A stretch of DNA of 64,000 bases from Porphyromonas sp. oral taxon 275. Lineage in GTDB: Bacteria > Bacteroidota > Bacteroidia > Bacteroidales > Porphyromonadaceae. This document shows positions 24,741-36,283 of this stretch, piece by piece. Below the pieces are notes generated by a model. That model was not told the origin of the DNA. It worked only from the letters and a program-made list of their open reading frames with translations, and made no database searches. The position numbers were made by a program, and so were the translations under genes. The first letter of the stretch is position 1. Each line of letters begins with the position of its first letter. Where the stretch lies: positions 1,426,001-1,490,000 of the forward strand of contig NZ_CP072333.1 of the NCBI RefSeq assembly GCF_018127745.1, in the 5' to 3' direction.

Positions 24741-25409
24741 ATGAACGAGTTTAGAAAGTATGCGACGGGGCACCTGGGGATGAACTCCCTCGCCCTGGAG
24801 CACTATATGCAGGTACAAAGCAGCTATATCTCCCCTACGATCGTAGAGGAGCGCCCGATGAACGTGGCACAGATGGACGTCTTCTCCCGCCTGATGATGG
24901 ACCGCATCATCTTCCTAGGCAGCCAAATCGACGACTATGCTGCCAATGTCATTCAGGCGCAGCTCCTCTTCCTCGACAGCAGTGAGCCCGGTAAGGATAT
25001 CTCTATCTATATCAACTCTCCTGGGGGTAGTGTATATGCTGGCTACGGCATCTATGACACGATGCAGTATATCGGCAGCGACGTCTCGACCATCTGCACG
25101 GGGGTAGCCGCCTCCATGGCCTCCATCCTCCTGGTGGCGGGCGCCAAGGGCAAGCGCTTCGCTCTGCCCCACTCCCGCATCATGATCCACCAGCCGCTGG
25201 GGGGTATGCAGGGACAGGCCAGCGACATGGAGATCGCCGCACGCGAGATCCTCAAGGTCAAGAAGGAGCTCTATACCATCCTCTCCGAGCACTCAGGGCA
25301 GAGCTTCGAGACCATCGAGCGCGACAGCGACCGCGACTACTGGCTCACCGCTCCCGAGGCCCTGGACTACGGGATGATCGACCGCGTACTCAAGCGTGAG
25401 GAGAAGTAA
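24741..25409 (+). CDS. clpP: ATP-dependent Clp protease proteolytic subunit ClpP
   Basis: This 222-residue serine protease forms the tetradecameric proteolytic chamber. Catalytic residues are visible: Ser in GVAASMAS, His in [10 protein letters not shown] and Asp in SDRDYWL. The ATG at 24741 ([16 protein letters not shown]) gives the N-terminal extension usual in Bacteroidetes ClpP; an upstream in-frame start would begin inside the promoter. clpX starts 2 bp after the stop, so the two are co-translated. The trigger factor gene that often precedes clpP is absent here. Confidence 0.96.
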   Translation: MNEFRKYATGHLGMNSLALEHYMQVQSSYISPTIVEERPMNVAQMDVFSRLMMDRIIFLGSQIDDYAANVIQAQLLFLDSSEPGKDISIYINSPGGSVYAGYGIYDTMQYIGSDVSTICTGVAASMASILLVAGAKGKRFALPHSRIMIHQPLGGMQGQASDMEIAAREILKVKKELYTILSEHSGQSFETIERDSDRDYWLTAPEALDYGMIDRVLKREEK

Positions 25410-25411
25410 GT

Positions 25412-26665
25412 ATGGCTAAGAAGGCAAACAAAGGACACTGCGTCCTCTGCGGACGTCCCGAGGACGAAGTCCCCTTCCTCCTGGAGGGCGTCGACGGCAA
25501 GGTCTGCCCTGACTGCGTAGCCCTGGCGATGAACATGCTCAGGGAGAACGAGCTCCTCAAGGAGACCAAGGCTCAGCCCTTCGGCTCCCCCGAGCTCGAC
25601 CTCAAGGCCCTGCCCAAGCCCCAGGACATCAAGGAGCACCTCGACCACTACGTCGTCGGACAGGACGAGGCCAAGCGCTACCTCTCGGTAGCTGTCTACA
25701 ATCACTACAAGCGTCTCTTGCAGCACCAGGAGCCCCACGATGAGGTCGAGATCGAGAAGAGCAACATCCTACTACTCGGCCCCACGGGTACGGGCAAGAC
25801 GCTGCTAGCGAAGACCATCGCCCGCCTCCTGCAGGTACCCTTCACCATCGTAGACGCCACCGTACTGACGCAGGCCGGCTACGTCGGTGAGGACATCGAG
25901 AGCCTACTGACGCGCCTCTTGCAGGTCGCCGACTACGACGTGGCGGCGGCCGAGCGCGGCATCGTCTTCATCGACGAGATCGACAAGATCGCCCGCAAGG
26001 GGGACAATCCCTCCATCACACGTGACGTCAGTGGCGAGGGCGTCCAGCAGGGTCTGCTCAAGCTCCTGGAGGGCTCCATCGTCAACGTCCCCCCTCAGGG
26101 CGGGCGCAAGCACCCCGATCAGCCCATGATCCAGGTGAACACGCAGCACATCCTCTTCATCTGCGCGGGGGCCTTCGACGGCATCGAGCGCAAGATCGCC
26201 CACCGCCTCAACACGCGCATCGTCGGCTACAACAGCCCCGGCGCCCAGCACGCCCACCTCAAGGAGGAGGAACTGCTGCGCTACGTCGACGCCCGTGACC
26301 TGAAGAGCTACGGCCTCATCCCCGAGATCATCGGCCGCCTGCCCATCATCACGCACCTCAATCCCCTGACGCGCGAGACCCTGCGCATGATCCTCACCGA
26401 GCCCCGCAATGCCCTGACGCGCCAGTACACCCGTATGCTCGCCATGGACGGCATCGCCCTGCACTACACCGAGGACGCCCTAGACGCGATCGTGGAGAAG
26501 ACCATGGAGCAGAAGCTAGGCGCACGCGGTCTACGTGCCATCATGGAGCAGGTGATGATGGAGGCTATGTACCGACTGCCCTCCGAGCAGGTCACAGAGT
26601 TCACCATCGACCGCGCCTACGTAGAGGCACGTCTGGCGGAGAGCCAGGGCGTCATCCAGGCTTAG
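25412..26665 (+). CDS. clpX: ATP-dependent Clp protease ATP-binding subunit ClpX
   Basis: This 417-residue AAA+ unfoldase has an N-terminal C4 zinc-binding domain (CVLCG at residues 9-13 and CPDC at about 32-35). Walker A is GPTGTGKT, Walker B is IVFIDEIDK, the pore loop is in the AGYVGED region, and the C-terminal sensor domain is present. It recognises tagged or damaged proteins, unfolds them and feeds ClpP. It is joined to clpP by a 2-bp gap. Length and motifs are typical, with nothing unusual. Confidence 0.96.
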   Translation: MAKKANKGHCVLCGRPEDEVPFLLEGVDGKVCPDCVALAMNMLRENELLKETKAQPFGSPELDLKALPKPQDIKEHLDHYVVGQDEAKRYLSVAVYNHYKRLLQHQEPHDEVEIEKSNILLLGPTGTGKTLLAKTIARLLQVPFTIVDATVLTQAGYVGEDIESLLTRLLQVADYDVAAAERGIVFIDEIDKIARKGDNPSITRDVSGEGVQQGLLKLLEGSIVNVPPQGGRKHPDQPMIQVNTQHILFICAGAFDGIERKIAHRLNTRIVGYNSPGAQHAHLKEEELLRYVDARDLKSYGLIPEIIGRLPIITHLNPLTRETLRMILTEPRNALTRQYTRMLAMDGIALHYTEDALDAIVEKTMEQKLGARGLRAIMEQVMMEAMYRLPSEQVTEFTIDRAYVEARLAESQGVIQA

Positions 26666-26726
26666 CCCGCCCCGAGCCCCGAGGCCTTAGCGCTCCACCC
26701 ATCCACCCAGCACACACGATCGTACT

Positions 26727-28901
<2,175 letters not shown>

Positions 28902-28938
28902 CCCCATCAGCCCCTCCCTATCCCTAGATCCACACGAG

Positions 28939-30333
28939 ATGAAATCGAAGACAGCCCTAGCGCTCCTCTCCCTCCTGCCCCTCGGGGGGCTAGCTCTGGC
29001 CCAGGCCAAGAGTGACGAACCACAGAAGCAGAACATCATAGACGAGGTCGTCTGGATGGTAGGTGACGAGCCTATCCTCCTCTCCGATATCGAGTATCAG
29101 AAGCTCGTCCTCCGCAGCGAGGGACACACCGAGGGCGACCTCGACTGCGTCATCCCCGAGCGCATCGCTATACAGAAGCTCTTCCTCAACCAGGCCAAGA
29201 TCGACAGCATCGAGGTAGGTGACACCCAGGTCAACCGTATGGTCGAGATGTGGATACAGAATGCCATCTCCCAGCTGGGATCGCAGGAGAAGCTCGAGGA
29301 GTACTTCAATAAGAAGATCGGCCAGATCCGCGAGGAGCAGGCCACCCAGGTGCGCAACGAGGAGATCGTACGTGCCATGCAGCAGCGCATCGCCCAGGAT
29401 GTGCGTGTCTCGCCCTCCGAGATCAGCGCCTTCTACAAGCAGCTGCCGCAGGACAGCCTCCCCTTCGTCCCCAAGACGGTAGAGGTGCAGATCATCGCCA
29501 TGCAGCCTCAGATCCCGCTCTCGGAGATCGACCGCGTCAAGGGCGTACTGCGTGGCTATGCCGATGACATCAATGCGGGCAAGCGCGAGTTCTCCACCAT
29601 CGCTCGCCTCTACTCCGAGGACAAGCGTACGGCAGCCCAGGGCGGAGAGTACGGCTTCGTGGGCAAGGTGTCACTCGACCCTGCCTTCGCCACCGCCATC
29701 TTCAACCTCTCGGAGAAGAATCGCGTGTCCCCCATCATCAAGACCGATGAGGGCTACCACATCGCCCAGCTCATCGAGCGCCGCGGCGACCTGGTGAACT
29801 TCCGTCACATCCTCATCCGTCCCGTCGTCGAGGAGAAGGCGCTCGAGCAGGCCAGCGCCCGTCTGGACTCGGTCGCTGGCCTTATCAAGGACCAGCGCCT
29901 CACCTTCGAGCAGGCTGCCGAGCTCTACTCTGAGGACAAGAACACCTTCAACAACGGCGGACTAATGACCAATAGCTCCAATGAGAGCAACTTCTCCGGC
30001 TCGGCACTCTTCCGCTACGAGGAGCTCCCTCAGGACATCGCCAAGGTAGCCTACACGCTCAAGACAGGTGAGGTCTCCAAGCCCTTCACCATGCGCAACG
30101 ACAAGGGCCTCGAGCAGGTAGCTATCATCCGCATCAAGGCTGAGCACGCCGAGCACATGGCGAACATGAACGCCGACTTCCGCACCATCAAGGAGATGGC
30201 GCTGGCCAAGAAGCGTGCCCGCATCATCGACGAATGGATACGGCAGAAGCAGCGCGAGACCTCCATCGTCATGGCTCCGCGCTACCGCGACTGCGCCTTC
30301 CAGTACCCAGGCTGGGTTCACGACAAGAAGTAG
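28939..30333 (+). CDS. Periplasmic PpiC/SurA-type peptidyl-prolyl isomerase
   Basis: This 464-residue protein resembles SurA. A signal peptide (ATG at 28939; cleavage near LALAQA) is followed by an N-terminal chaperone domain with the DEVVWMVGDEPILLSDI motif common to SurA homologues. Two parvulin repeats follow (about residues 175-275 and 278-390), each with a YSEDK...GG segment. It likely chaperones outer-membrane proteins through the periplasm. The ostA-like gene starts at the next base after its stop. This pair next to mutL and recQ is, as I recall, conserved in Porphyromonas and Bacteroides. Confidence 0.9.
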   Translation: MKSKTALALLSLLPLGGLALAQAKSDEPQKQNIIDEVVWMVGDEPILLSDIEYQKLVLRSEGHTEGDLDCVIPERIAIQKLFLNQAKIDSIEVGDTQVNRMVEMWIQNAISQLGSQEKLEEYFNKKIGQIREEQATQVRNEEIVRAMQQRIAQDVRVSPSEISAFYKQLPQDSLPFVPKTVEVQIIAMQPQIPLSEIDRVKGVLRGYADDINAGKREFSTIARLYSEDKRTAAQGGEYGFVGKVSLDPAFATAIFNLSEKNRVSPIIKTDEGYHIAQLIERRGDLVNFRHILIRPVVEEKALEQASARLDSVAGLIKDQRLTFEQAAELYSEDKNTFNNGGLMTNSSNESNFSGSALFRYEELPQDIAKVAYTLKTGEVSKPFTMRNDKGLEQVAIIRIKAEHAEHMANMNADFRTIKEMALAKKRARIIDEWIRQKQRETSIVMAPRYRDCAFQYPGWVHDKK

Positions 30334-32397
30334 ATGAAGCCTGCCAAGGAACAGCGACTCCCGATAGCCCTAGTCCTCGCCCTCATCCTCGGGGGGCTGA
30401 GCTATCTCCACTCTAGTGCGTCCTTCCGCTCCAGCTCCCTGGGCGGAGGGATGCGCGGCATATCGACCCTAGCCGACAGCAGCCAGCGAGGAGCCAAGGG
30501 ACAGAGTAGCCGTATCTACATCGAGCACGCCGATCTGCTCAGCTACGACGCCTCGCTTCAGCCCGGCGTGCAGCGGCTCAAGGGCGGGGTCATCTTCAGA
30601 CACGGCAACGCCCGCATGACCTGCGACAGCGCCTACATCAATGAGCAGGCGCAGACCTTCGAGGCCTTCGGCGAGGTGCACATGGTGCAGGGCGACACGG
30701 TCAATATGTACGCGCGCTACCTCTACTACGACGGTATCACGCGGCTGGCGAAGCTGCGCTACAACGTGCACCTGGCGAATAAGACCACCGACCTCTACAC
30801 CGACAGCCTCGACTACGACCGCGTGGCTGACGTCGCCTACTACTTCGAGGGCGGATCCATCACCGACGCTGAGAACACGCTGACCTCGGACTACGGGCAG
30901 TTCCTCCCCGCGACGAACGACGCGGAGTTCCGCTACAACGTCAAGCTCGTCGGGCAGCGCACGACGCTCACCACCCAGCATCTCTACTACAACACCGGCA
31001 CGCAGATAGGGAGCTACGAGGGCCCCACGCTCATCCAGTCCGACTCGGGCCGCATCGAGTCGCGGCGCGGCGTCTATGATGTACGGCGCGACGTGGGGAT
31101 CCTCCTCGACCGCTCCACTGTCTTCTCGGGGGCGAAGAGCCTGACGGGGGACTCGATCTACTACGACGGCGTGGGCAAGTTCGGCGAGGCCTTCGGTCGC
31201 ATGCACCTGACCGACACCGTGCAGCGTGCCCAGCTCTTCGGCGAGTACGGCTACTTCGACGACAAGCGTAGCTACGCCTTCGCCACACTGCGCGCCCATG
31301 CCGAGGAGTACTCGCAGAAGGACACGCTCTACGTGGCGGCCGACACGCTCGAGCTGATCAGCGTACCCATACACAATCGCTGGCAGCTGGATAGCGTGAA
31401 GCGCCTGCGAGCTGCAGGGGAGGAGGCCGACACCATGCAGCGCTACCTACGTGCCTACCGAGGCGTGCGCATCTACCGCCGCGATGCTCAGGCCGTGGCC
31501 GACTCGATGAGCTACGTGGCTAAGGACTCTGTCCTCTCGCTCTACGGCCGCCCCATCATGTGGAGCGAGCAGCGCCAGCTGCTGGGGGATACCACCGTCT
31601 TCTACTTCCGCGGGCGCAAGCTCGACTACGTGGACGTCCTAGGGAGCGTCCTAGCGGTCGAGCATATCGACAGCGTCGACTACTACAATCAGATGCAGGG
31701 CGAGCGCCTACGCGCCTACCTGCAGGATAGCACCATACGCCAGCTGGACGTCTTCGGCAGCGTGGAGTCCATTTTCTATATGAAGGAGGACAAGGGCCCC
31801 GACTACACGGGGCTCAACCGTATGACCAGCGCCGCCATGCAGCTGACGCTCGACTCGGGGCGCATCAAGAAGTCCCTTTGGACGGGGCCCGTCGAGGGCA
31901 AGGCCTACCCGCTCTCCATGGCAGGATCAGCAGAGGTCAACCGCCTCAAGAGCTTCGTCTGGGCCTCCGACCGCCGTCCCCTCAGCCGCGAGTCTATCGT
32001 GCAGTCCAGCGGGGGCGACAGCCTCCAGAGGCCAGGCAACACGCTAGCGGAGCTGCAGCGCTTCAGCGGCGCACGGGCAGCTCTCACAGCCTACGCGCCC
32101 TTCGAGCTCCAGGCGAAGGAGGACTCCCTGCGTAGCGACTCCATCGCACGCCACCTGGCGGGCCTCAGCCCCGAGGAATGGCGCCAGCTCTATCAGTACG
32201 TCCTCAGCCCAAGCAAGGACGATGCTCAACCCCACCAAAGACCGATCATAGACACATCATGGGTGTACAAAGTTTCTTCAAGCAGAGAAGGCCACGACAG
32301 TTCGAGCACAAGCTCATCTATTGGGATCCCCGTCGGGAGGAACTCCAGAAGCGGGTGGCGCGCGTCCGACAGGAGCTTGTCGCTTCGGGAGAACTAA
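30334..32397 (+). CDS. OstA-like (LptA/LptD-type) envelope protein
   Basis: This 687-residue protein has an N-terminal membrane or signal segment (residues 9-24). A long region of OstA/LptA beta-jellyroll repeats (about 55-330) follows, with recurring motifs such as GNARMTCDSAYINEQ, TFEAFGEVHMVQGDT and LTGDSIYYDG. The family carries lipopolysaccharide across the periplasm to the outer membrane. It abuts the PpiC gene with no gap. The last 46 or so codons overlap the next gene by 139 bp and are Ser/Arg-rich and unlike the rest. A TAG at 32249-32251 in the neighbouring frame hints that the natural end may lie there and that a small indel has extended the frame. Confidence 0.85.
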   Translation: MKPAKEQRLPIALVLALILGGLSYLHSSASFRSSSLGGGMRGISTLADSSQRGAKGQSSRIYIEHADLLSYDASLQPGVQRLKGGVIFRHGNARMTCDSAYINEQAQTFEAFGEVHMVQGDTVNMYARYLYYDGITRLAKLRYNVHLANKTTDLYTDSLDYDRVADVAYYFEGGSITDAENTLTSDYGQFLPATNDAEFRYNVKLVGQRTTLTTQHLYYNTGTQIGSYEGPTLIQSDSGRIESRRGVYDVRRDVGILLDRSTVFSGAKSLTGDSIYYDGVGKFGEAFGRMHLTDTVQRAQLFGEYGYFDDKRSYAFATLRAHAEEYSQKDTLYVAADTLELISVPIHNRWQLDSVKRLRAAGEEADTMQRYLRAYRGVRIYRRDAQAVADSMSYVAKDSVLSLYGRPIMWSEQRQLLGDTTVFYFRGRKLDYVDVLGSVLAVEHIDSVDYYNQMQGERLRAYLQDSTIRQLDVFGSVESIFYMKEDKGPDYTGLNRMTSAAMQLTLDSGRIKKSLWTGPVEGKAYPLSMAGSAEVNRLKSFVWASDRRPLSRESIVQSSGGDSLQRPGNTLAELQRFSGARAALTAYAPFELQAKEDSLRSDSIARHLAGLSPEEWRQLYQYVLSPSKDDAQPHQRPIIDTSWVYKVSSSREGHDSSSTSSSIGIPVGRNSRSGWRASDRSLSLREN

Positions 32398-32651
32398 GCG
32401 CCGAGGAGGCCCAGCGCCGTACGGCTGCCGAGGAGGCGCTCCCTACGGGCGAGGATCAGATGCTCCCCGACTCGGCCGAGCACTACGATCCCTCGAGCCA
32501 GGTACGCGGCAGCTTCATGCGCAGCACGCAGCACCTGCAGCGCCAGCACGAGCGTGGGCTGACGGCCGCTGACCGCGACCGCCGCACCATACGCCTGATG
32601 CTCGGGCTGCTGCTCCTGGGCTTTGCCTTCTGGTACTTCTTCCTGCGCTGA
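32259..32651 (+). CDS. Small C-terminally anchored membrane protein
   Basis: This 130-residue protein starts at the ATG at 32259 (MGVQSFFKQRRPRQFEHKL). It has a basic N-terminus with the motif KLIYWDPRREEL, a charged helical middle and one C-terminal membrane helix (residues about 112-128, ending WYFFLR). Proteins with a similar PR-F-Y-DP-RE start occur next to mutL in other Bacteroidales as far as I recall; no function is known. The stop TGA overlaps the mutL ATG by one base. The 5' part overlaps the tail of the OstA-like frame. Confidence 0.8.
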   Translation: MGVQSFFKQRRPRQFEHKLIYWDPRREELQKRVARVRQELVASGELSAEEAQRRTAAEEALPTGEDQMLPDSAEHYDPSSQVRGSFMRSTQHLQRQHERGLTAADRDRRTIRLMLGLLLLGFAFWYFFLR

Positions 32652-34570
32652 TGAGTGATATCATCCGTCTCCTCCCCGAGACCATAGCCAATCAGATCGC
32701 GGCGGGCGAAGTCGTCCCCGCCCCTGCCTATATCGTCAAGGAGCTCCTAGAGAACTCGATCGACGCAGGCGCCACACGCATCCAGGTCGAGATCCTCGAC
32801 GCGGGGCGCAGTGCCGTGCAGGTCACCGACGACGGCAAGGGCATGAGCCCGACCGATGCGCGTATGGCCTTCGAGCGCCACGCCACGTCCAAGCTCCGCG
32901 AGATCGAGGACCTCGACCGCCTGACCACGATGGGCTTCCGCGGCGAGGCCCTGGCGGCTATCGCCTCCGTCTGCCAGGTGCAGCTTCGTACCCGCACGGC
33001 CGAGGCCGAGCTGGGGACAGAGTTGCAGATCGAGGGCGCACGCGTCAAGAGCGCCGAGCCCTGTGCCTGCCCCGTCGGGACGACGCTCAAGGCGATGAAC
33101 ATCTTCTACAACACCCCCGGGCGGCGCAAGCACATCGAGGCACGCAAGGAGTCGACTGACCTCAGCGACATCTGGAAGGAGTTCGCCAAGGTAGCCCTAG
33201 CGAACCATCAGGTAGCCTTCGCCCTGCAGGGTGCGGGCAAGTATGACCGCCAGCTCCCCGCCACCTCGCTCAAGGAGCGCATCATAGGCGTGGGGGGGAG
33301 CAAGCTCGCCAAGGCGCTCATCCCCCTGAGCTACGAGAGCGAGTTCTGCACCATCCGCGGCTTCATCGGCACGCCCGGCACGGCGGTCAAGAGTGCCCCG
33401 CAGCAGTACCTCTTCGTCAATCAGCGCTTCATCCGCCACGCCTACTTCCACAAGGCCATACTGCTGGCCTATGAGAAGTTCGTCCCCGTCGGCACGCAGC
33501 CGCACTACTTCCTCTACTTCACCATCCCCGCAGCCAATATCGACGTGAACATCCATCCGCAGAAGACGGATGTACGCTTCACCGACGGCGAGCTCATCTT
33601 CAAGATCCTCGAGAGCATCGTGCGCGAGGCCTTCAACGCCCATGCGCTGGCGCCGCTCATAGACTTCGACAACAAGGTCTCCATCGACATCCCCGCCTAC
33701 CCGGGGCGTCGTGAGGAGGTCAAGAGACTAGATCTAGACGAAGGGCAGGAGCCTCGCACAGAGGGGATGGAGGGCCTTCAGCTGAGCCTCGGTAGACCCG
33801 TGCGGCAGACGCTCTCAGGGCGCAGCTACCGCCCCCAGCTGCCCGAGCTGGACTGGAGCGAGCTGGGCGAGAGCTTCGAGAGCCGTAAGTACGACGAGCT
33901 GCCCGAGGGCGAGCTCTTCAGCCCCACGCCGACAGCTACCCCGAGCGGGGAAGCCGTCGGGGGCGGTATACGCCTCTCGCAGCTGGGCGCACAGCCCGCT
34001 CCTGCCGCAGCCCCCAGCGATATCCTCCTCTACCATGGGCGCTACGCCGTGACGCAGCTGGAGGATAGTCTGGCGCTGATCGACCTCAGGCGCGCCCTGC
34101 TCAGGGTGCGCTACGAGGAGCTGCTGCTGGGCCTCAGCGAGGGCAGCTACCCCTCCGAGCAGCCCCTCTTCCCTGAGGTACTGGAGTTCAGCCCCACGGA
34201 GCTGCCGACGGCGCAGCATATTATGGAGCTGCTTGCGCCGCTGGGCTTCGACTTCGGCGACCTAGGCAAGGGGCATTACTCCGTAGTGGAGGCACCGAGC
34301 TTCATGACGGAGAGCGCCATAGGCTTCGTGCGCCTCATCGTCGCCGACAGCCTCGAGACGCAGCGCGAGGACGCCAGCTACGTGCGGAGCTTCCTCGCGG
34401 AGGCTGCCGCCGAGGTACAGGTGCTCAAGGCCACCCTCCCGCGCAGCCCTCAGGAGGCACGCGAACTGATCGAGGAGCTGCTAGGCTGTACCGAGTCGAT
34501 GACGACGCCCTCAGGCCAGCAGATCATCGCCCGCCTGCCCGAGAGCTTCGTCTCTAGCCTCTTCAGCTAG
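32651..34570 (+). CDS. mutL: DNA mismatch repair protein MutL, endonuclease motif degenerate
   Basis: This 639-residue MutL has an intact GHKL ATPase: KELLENSIDAG, DDGKGM, MGFRGEAL and the QYLFVNQRFI region. It couples mismatch recognition by MutS to strand excision. The C-terminal domain is present, but the metal-binding motif expected as DQHAxxERIxYE reads DLRRALLRVRYE at about 34080-34115. The CPHGRP-like end motif reads TPSGQQ. It therefore appears to have lost the nicking residues. The linker (about residues 365-455) is Pro/Gly/Glu-rich. A perfect 20-bp inverted repeat follows as terminator. Confidence 0.93.
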   Translation: MSDIIRLLPETIANQIAAGEVVPAPAYIVKELLENSIDAGATRIQVEILDAGRSAVQVTDDGKGMSPTDARMAFERHATSKLREIEDLDRLTTMGFRGEALAAIASVCQVQLRTRTAEAELGTELQIEGARVKSAEPCACPVGTTLKAMNIFYNTPGRRKHIEARKESTDLSDIWKEFAKVALANHQVAFALQGAGKYDRQLPATSLKERIIGVGGSKLAKALIPLSYESEFCTIRGFIGTPGTAVKSAPQQYLFVNQRFIRHAYFHKAILLAYEKFVPVGTQPHYFLYFTIPAANIDVNIHPQKTDVRFTDGELIFKILESIVREAFNAHALAPLIDFDNKVSIDIPAYPGRREEVKRLDLDEGQEPRTEGMEGLQLSLGRPVRQTLSGRSYRPQLPELDWSELGESFESRKYDELPEGELFSPTPTATPSGEAVGGGIRLSQLGAQPAPAAAPSDILLYHGRYAVTQLEDSLALIDLRRALLRVRYEELLLGLSEGSYPSEQPLFPEVLEFSPTELPTAQHIMELLAPLGFDFGDLGKGHYSVVEAPSFMTESAIGFVRLIVADSLETQREDASYVRSFLAEAAAEVQVLKATLPRSPQEARELIEELLGCTESMTTPSGQQIIARLPESFVSSLFS

Positions 34571-34680
34571 GCTAAGGCAGCCGCAGGCGAGCTAAGCTAA
34601 GTCAAGGCAGCCCACCTCCCCCACGCTAAGGCCGTTCCCCAGGTCGCCCCGCACGACGTCCCCAGCCTGCAGACAGCAAC

Positions 34681-34726
34681 AAAGCCGAAGGGCAAGACCA
34701 AGCTACTGGTCTTGCCCTTCGGCTTT
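34681..34726. terminator. Perfect 20-bp inverted repeat, two-way terminator
   Basis: AAAGCCGAAGGGCAAGACCA (34681-34700) pairs base for base with 34707-34726 around a 6-nt loop. A T-rich stretch follows on the plus side. It serves mutL (plus) and, 15 bp after its end, tRNA-Pro (minus). Confidence 0.85.
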
Positions 34727-34740
34727 ATTCCTTTAGGTAG

Positions 34741-34813
34741 TCGGGATGAGAAGACTCGAACTTCCGACCTCCACGTCCCGAACGTGGCGCGCTACCAACT
34801 GTGCTACATCCCG
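34741..34813 (-). tRNA. tRNA-Pro (anticodon CGG)
   Basis: This is a complete 73-nt cloverleaf. Acceptor CGGGATG pairs with CATCCCG, the D loop AGTTGGTA and anticodon stem CCACG/CGTGG with loop TTCGGGA are present, and the T arm is GGAAG-TTCGAGT-CTTCT with discriminator A. The CCA end is not encoded. A CGG anticodon gives proline and suits the GC-rich codon use. A TACCTTTG promoter lies about 47 bp upstream. Confidence 0.97.
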
Positions 34814-34859
34814 TGCTGTCACGCCTCGGGGGACATCGCCCCACTCGGCCTCAGCGCTG

Positions 34860-34867
34860 CAAAGGTA
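34860..34867 (-). promoter_or_regulatory. Bacteroidetes -7 element of tRNA-Pro
   Basis: The minus strand reads TACCTTTG in an AT-rich patch, 46 bp before the tRNA 5' end. Confidence 0.7.
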
Positions 34868-34990
34868 AGCAAAATGAATGACAGCCTGCAAGCCTCACCA
34901 AGATACGTACTAATACGCCTAGCCTCCAGCCCTATACCTATGCTGCGAGCAGACGAGGGGTACACCCCTGCTACAACACAATCCTTATAA

Positions 34991-35100
34991 GGGTCGCCCC
35001 TATAGGGCTCTGTTCTTAATCGTCATGCCTAACCCAGGGTTTGGTCGCCCTTGCAGGGCTACGCACCCTGGGCTTTGAGCGGATCGCCCCTATAGGGGCT
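34991..35100 (-). repeat. GCGACC hairpin repeat, inverted copy 1
   Basis: The minus strand carries the elements of the 89-bp unit at 35407-36118: GGGCGACC after a short hairpin, then CCCAGGGT and ACCCTGGG arms around GCCCTGCAAGGGC. It faces the direct array. Confidence 0.85.
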
Positions 35101-35406
35101 TTACACCACGAGCACAGGTACAGTCCAAGCAGGCCATCTGCAGGGGTAGCTAAGGTCTTCAAGCTGAGCTCCCTTGAGCTCGACATAGGACAGTGCTTTA
35201 GGCCAACAACAGATGATACGAAAGCCCACTCAGCCACACGCAGTCCCCAATGCTAGTACATACGGATGGTCCCCACAGCTCCCCACTACCGCTAAAGGAG
35301 AGCCCTGTTGAGCCACAACAAGGCACCCTTGCAAGCCCCAAGGGGACAACTGCTAGCGAGCCACAACAAGGCACCACTTACAAGCCAAGGGACGACCCCT
35401 CTAAAG

Positions 35407-36118
35407 CCCAGGGTGCGTAGCCCTGAAAGGGCGACCAAACCCAGGGGCAGCCGAAGTAAAAAGAACAGAGCCCTAGCGGGGCGACCCCTTCAAGGCCCAG
35501 GGTGCGTAGCCCTGCAAGGGCGACCAAACCCTGGGTAAGCCGAAGTAAAAAGAACAGAGCCCCAGCGGGGCGACCCCTCCAAAGCCCAGGGTGCGTAGCC
35601 CTGAAAGGGCGACCAAACCCTGGGTAAGCCGAAGTAAAAAGAACAGAGCCCTAGCGGGGCGACCCCTCCAAAGCCCAGGGTGCGTAGCCCTGAAAGGGCG
35701 ACCAAACCCTGGGTAAGCCGAAGTAAAAAGAACAGAGCCCTAGCGGGGCGACCCCTCCAAAGCCCAGGGTGCGTAGCCCTGAAAGGGCGACCAAACCCTG
35801 GGTTAGCCGAAGTAAAAAGAACAGAGCCCTAGCGGGGCGACCCCTTCAAGGCCCAGGGTGCGTAGCCCTGAAAGGGCGACCAAACCCTGGGTTAGCCGAA
35901 GTAAAAAGGACAGAGCCCTAGCGGGGCGACCCCTCCAAAGCCCAGGGTGCGTAGCCCTGCAAGGGCGACCAAACCCTGGGTAAGCCGAAGTAAAAAGAAC
36001 AGAGCCCTAGCGGGGCGACCCCTCCAAAGCCCAGGGTGCGTAGCCCTGAAAGGGCGACCAAACCCTGGGGCAGGTAGTACAAATTAGGATAGAGCCCTAC
36101 AGGGGCGACCCTTAGCCC
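35407..36118 (+). repeat. Eight-unit tandem array, exact 89-bp period
   Basis: Units begin (CCCAGGGTGCGTAG) at 35407, 35496, 35585, 35674, 35763, 35852, 35941 and 36030. Each unit has two hairpins: CCCAGGGT/ACCCTGGG enclosing GCCCTGAAAGGGC, and GCCCTAGCGGGGC, each followed by GCGACC. Units differ at only a few bases, mostly in loops. The first unit (CCCAGGGG) and last unit (GGCAGGTAGTAC) diverge at their 3' ends. Confidence 0.95.
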
Positions 36119-36216
36119 GAATAGGAGGGCTTACTCTAGGCAGGCACTGTGGAGACGGCACGAGCACTCTGCGCAGAAGCGTAGGGCACTCGGTGGAGGC
36201 ACCCCTCTAGCGAAGC

Positions 36217-36256
36217 AGCCAGGCCTATGTCCCCGCTCGGGGACATAGGCCTGGCT
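36217..36256. terminator. Perfect 18-bp stem after cobJH
   Basis: AGCCAGGCCTATGTCCCC pairs with its exact complement around GCTC. It lies 28 bp after the CobJH stop on the minus strand. Confidence 0.75.
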
Positions 36257-36283
36257 GTTCTTGTCGCTCGGCGGGCGGGACGG

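Larger units (their letters stand above)
34571..36283. other. Repeat-rich intergenic region mutL / cobJH
   Basis: This 1.7-kb stretch holds the mutL/tRNA terminator, the tRNA-Pro gene with its promoter, one inverted copy of the GCGACC hairpin repeat, degenerate copies at about 35290-35400, the eight-unit 89-bp tandem array and the cobJH terminator. Short reading frames across the array are a by-product of its period (89 is not a multiple of 3) and do not look coding. Confidence 0.7.

Noticed and set aside
35490..35705. Open frames of 70-80 codons across the 89-bp array, coding for Gly/Leu/Trp-rich repeats
   Set aside because: They follow from the repeat sequence; the period is not a multiple of 3 and all frames and both strands give similar stretches.
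34571..36283. Integrated mobile element next to the tRNA-Pro gene
   Set aside because: No integrase, no duplicated tRNA end and no transfer genes; only repeats are present.
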